Positions 1 to 5,155 of a DNA stretch of 6,088 bases are shown piece by piece. Position numbers and translations under genes: made by a program. Positions within the stretch are counted from its first letter, which is position 1; every line of letters begins with the position of its first letter. The notes beneath the pieces are model-generated. The model made no database searches. It was not told the DNA's origin and saw nothing but the letters and a program-made list of their open reading frames with translations. The stretch is from Planctomycetota bacterium (lineage in GTDB: Bacteria; Planctomycetota; Planctomycetia; Pirellulales; Pirellulaceae), in assembly GCA_024274855.1 (NCBI GenBank), contig JAJSAJ010000791.1:1-6088 (forward strand). Reading direction: 5' to 3'.

Positions 1-884
1 AAGGCGAATTGAGCGCCACCGGGATGATAGCTGCCGAATCCACCAACGTAGAGCGTTGGATCGGTTTGTTTCTTAGCCGGGTCCGCATCCGGCAATGGTC
101 CGCCCCGTTGCTGGAAGCGTCGGCGGATCAACGTAGCATTGACTAGCGTCCCCATGTTACGCAACGTTGCTCGCGTACCTGACATCCACCCAAGATCAGT
201 ACCCTTTCGAAAGAACACTCGTTCACCGAGAAACACGGTGTTGGAGGTTCCATCCTGAATATCCTCATAGCGTACCGAGCTATTCAGGAAGAAAACCCCG
301 TTGTTATCAACGTCTATCGGCGTTTCCACATCATTGTGGCACCCCGCGTAACTGCTGCCTCCATAGCTGTCATCCTGATCTCGCAGACCCCAAGAATAAC
401 CCCCATCCGATGGGCACAAGAGAATCGGAATTAGGACTTTTCGAACGGTCTTATTCTTCGCGTTGTACACACCAACGCCAAAATCAATGTGATGATAGAC
501 ATTCCCTTGTTCAATAAAAGGCAGAATCTGACTGACCCAATTGTGATAATAGCGATTCGTGACACTCGCCTTGGGCCCGGTTTTGTTCGCGCTGACCGGC
601 TTGTCCACTGCCATCTCGCCAGCTCCCTTCCCAAGTGCAGACGGTAAGATGCTGGAGACGGGCCCGGTCTTGTTCACGCTGCCGGATGGGCAGGCGCCAT
701 ATGCCATTTCGTAGTTTTGAAGAGCCAGGATCAGTTGGCACAAGTTATTTTGGCACTTAAGTCTGCGTGCCGCTTCGCGAGCCGCCTGGACCGCGGGAAG
801 CAACAGGGCAACTAGAATGCCAATGATCGCAATCACAACCAGCAGCTCCACGAGTGTAAAGGCATTGCGATTCTTGTTCTTCAT
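1..884 (-). CDS. DUF1559 family protein with prepilin-type N-terminus, 3' end cut by window edge
   Basis: The frame is open from an ATG at 884 to the left edge and gives 294 residues with no stop. The N-terminus is a class III (prepilin) signal: a short basic leader, cleavage expected after Ala8, Phe9 as mature residue 1, Glu13 as mature Glu5, then a hydrophobic helix to about residue 31. Typical DUF1559 landmarks follow: CPSD (157-160), DGTSNT (211-216) with a following GE (220-221), and HPGGAQFA (287-294), which starts the H-X9-DG signature. The missing part is therefore probably short. GGAG at 893-896, eight bases before the ATG, supports the start. The family is abundant in Planctomycetes; its role is not well established, but the signal implies handling by prepilin peptidase and an inner-membrane-anchored or pseudopilus-associated product. 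An in-frame internal repeat (SVNKTGP at 69, SANKTGP at 98) suggests a local duplication. It lies 236 bp after the pseudopilin operon and may have its own promoter. Confidence 0.95.
   Translation of the reverse strand, partial: MKNKNRNAFTLVELLVVIAIIGILVALLLPAVQAAREAARRLKCQNNLCQLILALQNYEMAYGACPSGSVNKTGPVSSILPSALGKGAGEMAVDKPVSANKTGPKASVTNRYYHNWVSQILPFIEQGNVYHHIDFGVGVYNAKNKTVRKVLIPILLCPSDGGYSWGLRDQDDSYGGSSYAGCHNDVETPIDVDNNGVFFLNSSVRYEDIQDGTSNTVFLGERVFFRKGTDLGWMSGTRATLRNMGTLVNATLIRRRFQQRGGPLPDADPAKKQTDPTLYVGGFGSYHPGGAQFA
573..681. repeat. in-frame direct repeat inside the DUF1559 gene (573-594 and 660-681)
   Basis: Two 22-base units differ at only two positions and begin with GGGCCCGGT on the plus strand. 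They are offset by exactly 87 bases (29 codons), so they encode the near-identical peptides VNKTGP and ANKTGP in the same frame. The repeat sits in the variable region between the N-terminal helix and the YYHNW segment. It fits a tandem duplication whose central part has since diverged, which is inference. Confidence 0.75.
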
Positions 885-892
885 CGTTTGTT

Positions 893-896
893 CTCC
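893..896 (-). promoter_or_regulatory. Shine-Dalgarno site of the DUF1559 gene
   Basis: GGAG on the minus strand, eight bases before the ATG at 884. It fixes the start that gives the complete prepilin leader. It lies only a few bases downstream of the CGGGC-AAA-GCCCG hairpin at 902-914, so folding there could affect ribosome access. Confidence 0.6.
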
Positions 897-897
897 C

Positions 898-923
898 AAG
901 ACGGGCTTTGCCCGCATCTGGTT
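898..923. repeat. 26-bp repeat, copy 1, with perfect 5-bp hairpin
   Basis: This copy matches 1085-1110 at 23 of 26 positions in the same orientation. Its core, read on the minus strand, is CGGGC-AAA-GCCCG (902-914), a perfect five-base-pair stem with a three-base loop. No T-run follows on either strand, so it does not look like an intrinsic terminator. In the transcript of the DUF1559 gene it would fall in the 5' leader just ahead of the ribosome binding site. Confidence 0.7.
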
Positions 924-952
924 GGTAACTTATTGCGAAAACGTTCTGGCAG

Positions 953-1068
953 ATGTGTCAAATGACGTGCTCACATGCCCTACGATGGATACTCCATAAT
1001 CATGTGTCATCGCTCACGCCATCTGCCACTGGAGACGCGTGTTGTACGATCACGTGAGCTCGACACAT
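953..1068. repeat. three copies of a bipartite motif ATGTGTC-N2..9-GCTCAC
   Basis: Plus-strand copies lie at 953-974 (nine-base spacer) and 1002-1017 (three-base spacer). A third copy, on the minus strand, lies at 1054-1068 (two-base spacer). Both half-motifs are exact in all three. Copies 2 and 3 face each other as an inverted pair 36 bp apart. Variable spacing is unusual for a classical operator, so these could be regulator sites, parts of an RNA structure, or remnants of a small repeat. All lie in the only large intergenic region before the DUF1559 gene. Confidence 0.6.
956..961 (-). promoter_or_regulatory. candidate -35 element (TTGACA) ahead of the DUF1559 gene
   Basis: The minus strand reads TTGACA, a perfect sigma-70 -35 hexamer, 71 bases before the DUF1559 start codon. 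At normal spacing (16-18 bases) there is no good -10 box; the nearest AT-rich hexamer (CAATAA, about 21 bases on) is too far. It overlaps one arm of the ATGTGTC motif. It is only a candidate, and planctomycete promoters are poorly characterised. Confidence 0.3.
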
Positions 1069-1084
1069 CCTACTCCAGACTCCT

Positions 1085-1110
1085 AAGCCGGGCTTTGCCC
1101 ACATCGGGTT
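1085..1110. repeat. 26-bp repeat, copy 2
   Basis: Second copy of the 898-923 element, same orientation, 187 bp away, three mismatches. The hairpin core here is GGGC-AAA-GCCC on the minus strand, one pair shorter. It begins 10 bases after the stop codon of the GspK-like gene. It could lie in that operon's 3' end, but there is no T-run to make it a convincing terminator. Confidence 0.7.
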
Positions 1111-1120
1111 CATTTCAAGC

Positions 1121-1531
1121 CTATTTGGATTCCACGAACAGATTCCGCCGGCACATCGCCCGGTGCTGCGGGGCATCCGGAAAACGTGCTTCCACATGAA
1201 CCTGCCACCCGGCGCGTGGCTTGGTCACACGATCAACCTGAATCACGGCGACTCCGGCCGCACTGCCGCCAAGTGACTCGGAACTGATCTTCCACGTCTC
1301 TCCCTGGTATTCACGCGACTGCTGCAATGCGTGGATCGCTCGCTGGGCCGCTGATTCGGCGATCCAGAAAGCCTGCTGACGCTGGTCGGTAACTCGCACG
1401 TGCCGATGCCATATTGTTACTGACCGCGTCAGTACCGTGCCGAGCATCAGGATAACCACGATGCAGACAAGCACGGCAGCCAAAACAACCCCGGTTTGAC
1501 GTTTTCGAGCCTTAGCACGTGGGCTAGACAT
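1121..1531 (-). CDS. GspK/PilX-like minor pseudopilin, very short
   Basis: 136 residues. A basic leader (RAKARKRQ) precedes Gly14 and a hydrophobic helix at about 15-34 (VVLAAVLVC...). QAFWIAESAAQRA at 53-65 resembles the conserved segment after the membrane helix of GspK and PilX proteins, where an A-E pair precedes repeated alanines. Mature position 5 is not Glu, which is typical of GspK, the subunit thought to cap the pseudopilus tip. The rest is a small domain (about 70-136) with no recognisable motif. GspK proteins are usually about 300 residues, so the large globular insert is absent; PilX-like minor pilins are nearer this size. The start overlaps the stop of the upstream gene (TGATG) and follows a strong GGAGGAGGA. 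It is the last gene of the I/J/K-like trio. Exact subfamily is uncertain. Confidence 0.8.
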   Translation of the reverse strand: MSSPRAKARKRQTGVVLAAVLVCIVVILMLGTVLTRSVTIWHRHVRVTDQRQQAFWIAESAAQRAIHALQQSREYQGETWKISSESLGGSAAGVAVIQVDRVTKPRAGWQVHVEARFPDAPQHRAMCRRNLFVESK

Positions 1532-2076
1532 CAGTCCTCCTCCGACGCTTTGACAGTGAGTACATGCGAATGAATAAGGCCAGCAGCAGCGGTCAGATAG
1601 ATTGTCCCACCCGATTCAACAACGCGGCGATCCTTGCTTGCCCGTTGCATCACGAGTGATACCAATGGGCAAATACGCTCCCGATTGATCGTCCACTCAT
1701 TCGCCGGAGACGGGGTAATCTGGAACGTGTCATAATGCTCGATCTTCGTTCCACGCCGAACAAATCGTTCCACTCGATCCGGCCCCAAGCGATACTCAAT
1801 TGTCTGGCCATTGGAGAGAGTCAACGTGAGCCTGTCAGCCCTCGCGGCATTGCCATCCTTGTCGTTCATGGCAACCGAAGCCGCTTGGTGCACATCTGAG
1901 CGAAACCGGGTAGCAAAGCGATCAAGCTGCTCTCGGTACTCGATCGCTTTCTGCATGTGCTGATTGGTCCGGTACGCCGTATTCATAATCAAGCCAATCG
2001 CCCCAAGCACAACTGACAACAGCGACATGACGACCAACATCTCAATGAGTGAATAGGCTGTTCGGTTTCGCTTCAT
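1531..2076 (-). CDS. GspJ-like minor pseudopilin (prepilin-type cleavage/methylation protein)
   Basis: 181 residues. The leader MKRNRTA ends at Ala7; mature Tyr8 is residue 1 and Glu12 is mature Glu5, followed by a hydrophobic helix to about 31 (YSLIEMLVVMSLL). Ala instead of Gly at the cleavage position is tolerated in this family. After the helix comes a charged amphipathic stretch (QLDRFATRFRSDVHQA, 50-65), which resembles GspJ proteins where an R-x-x-x-D element follows the membrane helix. A beta-rich part follows (83-135). Length is close to usual GspJ (about 200). Such a protein would be cleaved by prepilin peptidase and join the pseudopilus tip with I- and K-type partners. The ATG overlaps the upstream stop by four bases (ATGA) and has GGAG eight bases before it (2085-2088). 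The J assignment rests on weak similarity and gene order. Confidence 0.87.
   Translation of the reverse strand: MKRNRTAYSLIEMLVVMSLLSVVLGAIGLIMNTAYRTNQHMQKAIEYREQLDRFATRFRSDVHQAASVAMNDKDGNAARADRLTLTLSNGQTIEYRLGPDRVERFVRRGTKIEHYDTFQITPSPANEWTINRERICPLVSLVMQRASKDRRVVESGGTIYLTAAAGLIHSHVLTVKASEED
1535..1543 (-). promoter_or_regulatory. strong Shine-Dalgarno site for the GspK-like gene
   Basis: GGAGGAGGA lies inside the final codons of the GspJ-like gene, a few bases before the ATG at 1531 that overlaps that gene's stop. It is the strongest ribosome binding site in the operon and suggests independent re-initiation at this junction as well as coupling. Confidence 0.65.
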
Positions 2077-2495
2077 GGTCGAGACTCCGGATCACGATAT
2101 CGCCATGCGACCAACTGGACAGGTTTTCGTTGATTCACAGCATCAGACAAGTCGATTCGCACCGTAAGTTTGCGGACATCTTTCGAGTCATCCTCTGGAA
2201 GAACCGTCACCGACAGGGTTGCTTTCGGAGCCGTCTGTCGAAACATGGCCGACATTTGAATCTTGGTTTGCTTATTCGGCGTCACCTCGGTCCACGGGCG
2301 CGACATCAAGTCATCCATCACGTTGGCCGCTTCCAGCGTCGCTGCTGAACGGAACTCCAGAATCTGATACTGTCTTGCAGCGATCGCCATCAACTTCACG
2401 ATACCGGCCATGGCAGCCATGGCGAGCACGATCGCGATCAGCAACTCCGAAAATGTGGTGCCGCGCCGCGGCCTGTTCTGAGGAACCATTGTCAT
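2073..2495 (-). CDS. GspI/PilV-like minor pseudopilin
   Basis: 140 residues. After a basic leader (QNRPRRG) cleavage is expected after Gly12, making Thr13 residue 1 and Glu17 mature Glu5; a hydrophobic helix runs to about 38 (SELLIAIVLAMAAMAG). The following AATLEAANVMDDLMSRPW (51-68) resembles the segment in GspI/PilV proteins where alanines and an N-x-M/L-x-x-L pattern precede a short tryptophan-containing loop. The remainder (about 92-132) is predicted beta, compatible with a small minor pseudopilin head. GspI is usually 120-130 residues, so the length fits. The start overlaps the stop of the upstream GspF-like gene by four bases (ATGA). The ribosome binding site is weak, so translation probably depends on coupling. 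A second in-frame ATG at 2489 could be used and would not alter the signal. Confidence 0.85.
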   Translation of the reverse strand: MTMVPQNRPRRGTTFSELLIAIVLAMAAMAGIVKLMAIAARQYQILEFRSAATLEAANVMDDLMSRPWTEVTPNKQTKIQMSAMFRQTAPKATLSVTVLPEDDSKDVRKLTVRIDLSDAVNQRKPVQLVAWRYRDPESRP

Positions 2496-3757
2496 GCCAA
2501 ACCTGAAATCAGTTTAAAAAGCGGGGTCATGATGCCAACAGCCACGAACATCACAACAATCCCGAGAAGTAAGACGAGAACCGGGAACATAGCTGCCGCG
2601 ATTGCGTTAGCTAGTTGGCCGACACGCCGTGCTCGACGTGTGGCCATTTCGTCCAATGCCCATGCCAGATTGTTTGCACGCTCGGCCGATTGAAACACAG
2701 CCTTCTCAGCCGTCCCAATCAATCTCGACTCCCGCATGGCATCGTACCAGGCAGCGCCTTGAGCGACTCGTCTCGCCGCATGGTCCAACCGGCGATGAAA
2801 TCGACGATCGGAACAATAGCCGGCCAATAAATGGAGATTCGTTGCTATCGGAACTTGATTCACAACACCAACCGACAACATACGCATCAACATAGCTCCG
2901 TCACGCGCCGCAAAAAATCGCCCCATCAGTGAAAACCTGGATCTCGATACCGCCCCGAAAGAAAAGAGTCTGAACAAAGGAAACCAACCAAATACGAGCA
3001 ACACCGGAATGATCAGGTACCAGTAATTCACCGAAAACCTGGAGGCCGACATCAGCCACTGAGTCACGTCCGGCAACTCCAAACCAAACTCTTGAAACAT
3101 CTGCTGGAATACGGGAACGATTTTCAACATGACAAATGTCACGACGAGCACTTCCATCATCAACACGCCGACAACGTAGAACAGCCTCTCCGTGCCTGGC
3201 CTCGTATTCTTTTCCACTTCTTCCAACTGGCGGATGGCCTTCCGTAACATCGGCCCGAGAGTGCCCGTTTTTTCTCCCAGGTCCGCAGCCAGTAACACCT
3301 CCGGCCAAAACCCCAACCCGGATCGCTGCAGAGCAAGTGATAGTGGAACGGCCGCATCCAGGTAGTCAGCCAATCTACCAGCTCGACTCGCGATACCTCC
3401 GCCGTTTTCATCGGCAAAAGATCTCGCTACCGACTGCAAGGGAATATCCCGTTCCGCCGCCATGGCGAGAATGCCAATCAAAGATCTGGCCGCATAACGC
3501 CGGTAGAGGAGGGCCGATCTCCAGAATACGATAGTCAACCCAATCCAAACGATAACAAAAAACCCATTGGCCAATATACCGACCACCACATACATACCGC
3601 CCAGCAGCATAACTACACCGATCACCCACATCACAATCTGGAGCGGTTCCGCCGGTCCATGGCCACGCTGCTGACGCGACCAGGAGACAAACCACAGCAG
3701 GGCAGCGCCTGCGGCGATTATTCCCAACGGCACAACTCCCAGGAAGAATTCGGGCAT
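2492..3757 (-). CDS. type II secretion F-domain (GspF/PilC-like) protein with extra N-terminal membrane helices
   Basis: 421 residues. Two T2SSF-type domains are visible, at about 88-216 and 285-415. The first carries a canonical GEKTGTL (161-167) and a good loop after the membrane helix (VPVFQQMF then LP at 228-229). In the second the signature is degenerate: A-E-R-A-N-N-L at 358-364. Membrane segments are likely near 192-213, 244-262 and 386-410. The normal GspF cytoplasmic N-terminus is absent; instead residues 1-80 hold about three hydrophobic helices (5-25, 40-61, 63-80). The protein should sit in the inner membrane as a platform subunit contacting an assembly ATPase, which is family knowledge. 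It starts 12 bases after the preceding GspF gene, and its stop overlaps the GspI-like start. A candidate GGA lies ahead of the ATG; an upstream ATG nearby is out of frame. Confidence 0.92.
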   Translation of the reverse strand: MPEFFLGVVPLGIIAAGAALLWFVSWSRQQRGHGPAEPLQIVMWVIGVVMLLGGMYVVVGILANGFFVIVWIGLTIVFWRSALLYRRYAARSLIGILAMAAERDIPLQSVARSFADENGGGIASRAGRLADYLDAAVPLSLALQRSGLGFWPEVLLAADLGEKTGTLGPMLRKAIRQLEEVEKNTRPGTERLFYVVGVLMMEVLVVTFVMLKIVPVFQQMFQEFGLELPDVTQWLMSASRFSVNYWYLIIPVLLVFGWFPLFRLFSFGAVSRSRFSLMGRFFAARDGAMLMRMLSVGVVNQVPIATNLHLLAGYCSDRRFHRRLDHAARRVAQGAAWYDAMRESRLIGTAEKAVFQSAERANNLAWALDEMATRRARRVGQLANAIAAAMFPVLVLLLGIVVMFVAVGIMTPLFKLISGLA

Positions 3758-3769
3758 GGCTCGGTTCCA

Positions 3770-4960
3770 TCACGATAAACAAGTAATGAGATCAATCAGC
3801 GGCAAGAACAACGCAGTGACAACAAACAAAAGAATACTCCCGACCACAATGAACATGATTGGAGGAACGATCGACTGCAGCAATAGTGCTCGAACTCGGA
3901 CCCATTGCTGCAACATCTCCTGGCCCAAAACCAGCGAGTTGGCCAGCGTCCCCGTGTTCTCACCCCAGCGAATAAACGGGATCAAAGAAGCTGGCAGTCG
4001 TCCCAGCGTGTTGATCAATTGCGACAGACTGCGGCCCCTGGACACGCCATCTGCCAAACGCATCGACAACTGGCCCATTCCCGCGTCATGAACACCGTAT
4101 CCCGCCAGACGCAACGCTTCGGGAAGTGGCACCTCGTACTTCAACAAGAGACCGAGCAGACCCGCCCAGTCCGCCGCTCCGGCCCAAAGAAACATTGGCC
4201 CGAACAACGGAATGGACATGACCAGCCATCGCCAACGGGCCTTTCCAACACGCAGACGGTACAACACGGCAATGATCGCCAAACAGCCAATGCCCGCGGC
4301 CAACAGCAAAACGCCAGTCTCGCGCCACCACAACAAGAGACGTGTAATCATTGGCAGCTGTAGTTCAAACTCAGTGAACATCTGCTCCATTGACTTGGTC
4401 ACGTATTCGATAATAAACAGCAGAATCAGGGAAGCAGACGCGGCAACGGTCAGGGGATAACCGTAGCCCCGCAAAAAATCCTGGCGGAGCTCGCGCATCG
4501 CCTGCTGGTGCTCAACCAGTTCCAGCAACGCGCTGCCGAACGTCCCGGTGCGCAGTGCGGCAAGCAGCAGACCGTTAATGTGTTTCGGCAGCAATGTGCC
4601 GGAACCGGTCAATACAGCCTCAAGCGATTGGCCCTGGTCGATTCGAGTGGCGATCCATAGCAACGAACTACCGACACGGCCATGTTGACTTTCCTTCGCG
4701 GCCGCTCGAAGTCCCGCCGCCAAGGGGATATTGCTGGCACTCAGCTGGGCAATGTATTGTGCCAATTCGGTTGCTTCACCAATCGAAAGCGATTCAACAA
4801 TAACCCGAGATGACGATACGTTCTCCGATTCGGCAACCTCCACCATCTGCAAACCACGCTCGCGAAGCACTGTTCTTGCTTGTTCAATACTCTGGGCTTC
4901 GACCGATCCGGTCTCCCGATGACCCTGTTTGTCGATTGCCGTGTAATGATAGATTGCCAT
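3770..4960 (-). CDS. gspF: type II secretion/type IV pilus platform protein GspF
   Basis: 396 residues, the usual GspF length (about 400). Residues 1-42 (MAIYHYTAIDKQGH... and LRERGL at 32-37) are the classic N-terminal cytoplasmic module. Two F-domains follow, at about 65-187 and 260-386, with membrane helices near 166-187, 213-235 and 365-386. The second domain has an intact GENTGTL (333-339). In the first, the equivalent site reads A-A-L-R-T-G-T-F (134-141), so the conserved Glu is replaced by Leu. The loop MFTEFELQLP (194-203) is well kept. The family forms the inner-membrane platform of type II secretion and type IV pili and links the cytoplasmic ATPase to pseudopilin assembly. AAGAG at 4967-4971 is a weak ribosome binding site. 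It follows a 195-bp spacer and is the first gene of the tightly packed operon. Confidence 0.95.
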   Translation of the reverse strand: MAIYHYTAIDKQGHRETGSVEAQSIEQARTVLRERGLQMVEVAESENVSSSRVIVESLSIGEATELAQYIAQLSASNIPLAAGLRAAAKESQHGRVGSSLLWIATRIDQGQSLEAVLTGSGTLLPKHINGLLLAALRTGTFGSALLELVEHQQAMRELRQDFLRGYGYPLTVAASASLILLFIIEYVTKSMEQMFTEFELQLPMITRLLLWWRETGVLLLAAGIGCLAIIAVLYRLRVGKARWRWLVMSIPLFGPMFLWAGAADWAGLLGLLLKYEVPLPEALRLAGYGVHDAGMGQLSMRLADGVSRGRSLSQLINTLGRLPASLIPFIRWGENTGTLANSLVLGQEMLQQWVRVRALLLQSIVPPIMFIVVGSILLFVVTALFLPLIDLITCLS

Positions 4961-5155
4961 GAAAAGCTCTTATCCGTCAGGTTTGTTAACTGACCATTGA
5001 TCGATTGAATCGCTCGATGAACTAAGGCGTCGACGAATCAATTGTTGTCGCGTTTACTGGGAGCCGTTCGTGCGGCGATCCTCCTTAGCTGCGAGACTGA
5101 TTCACCCATGGGGGTCTGTACGCAGAATAGCGCGACAGTTATTGATTGGCGAATC
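4961..5155. other. 195-bp spacer between two GspF-type genes
   Basis: No convincing gene. On the minus strand a 23-codon frame (5038-5109) contains a perfect but orphan AAGGAGG (5080-5086) with no start codon at a useful distance. CGATT-G-AATCG (5001-5011) is a small palindrome. CTAAGGCGTCG occurs twice on the plus strand, at 5022-5032 and at 5156-5166, the latter over the last codons and stop of the upstream gene. No clear -35/-10 pair and no hairpin with a T-run were seen, so it is undecided whether transcription restarts here. Confidence 0.5.

Larger units (their letters stand above)
885..1120. other. 236-bp intergenic region between GspK-like and DUF1559 genes
   Basis: No credible gene was seen here: the frames crossing it are short and overlap real genes. 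It holds both copies of the 26-bp repeat at its two ends, the three bipartite motif copies, a small palindrome ATGGA-TAC-TCCAT (985-997) and an inverted pair GGCAGAT (948-954) / ATCTGCC (1021-1027). This density of short symmetric elements suggests a regulatory or structured leader region for the DUF1559 gene. Confidence 0.6.

Noticed and set aside
167..517. Plus-strand open frame of 116 codons
   Set aside because: It lies antisense to the well-supported DUF1559 gene, and its translation is rich in His, Arg, Ser and Pro with no motif.
902..914. Hairpin CGGGC-AAA-GCCCG as an intrinsic terminator
   Set aside because: The stem is only five pairs and no T-run follows on either strand; its place just before a ribosome binding site suits a leader element better.
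2901..3308. Minus-strand open frame of 135 codons inside the 2492-3757 gene
   Set aside because: It is a shifted frame within a clear GspF-type coding region, with low-complexity Gly/Arg-rich translation and no independent ribosome binding site.
3905..4363. Plus-strand open frame of 152 codons
   Set aside because: It is antisense to gspF; the translation is dominated by Gln, Arg, Thr and His, as expected from the reverse strand of Leu- and Ala-rich membrane codons.
5038..5109. Minus-strand 23-codon frame in the spacer between GspF-type genes
   Set aside because: It has an ATG but no ribosome binding site ahead of it, and no recognisable peptide. The AAGGAGG inside it is in the wrong place to serve it.
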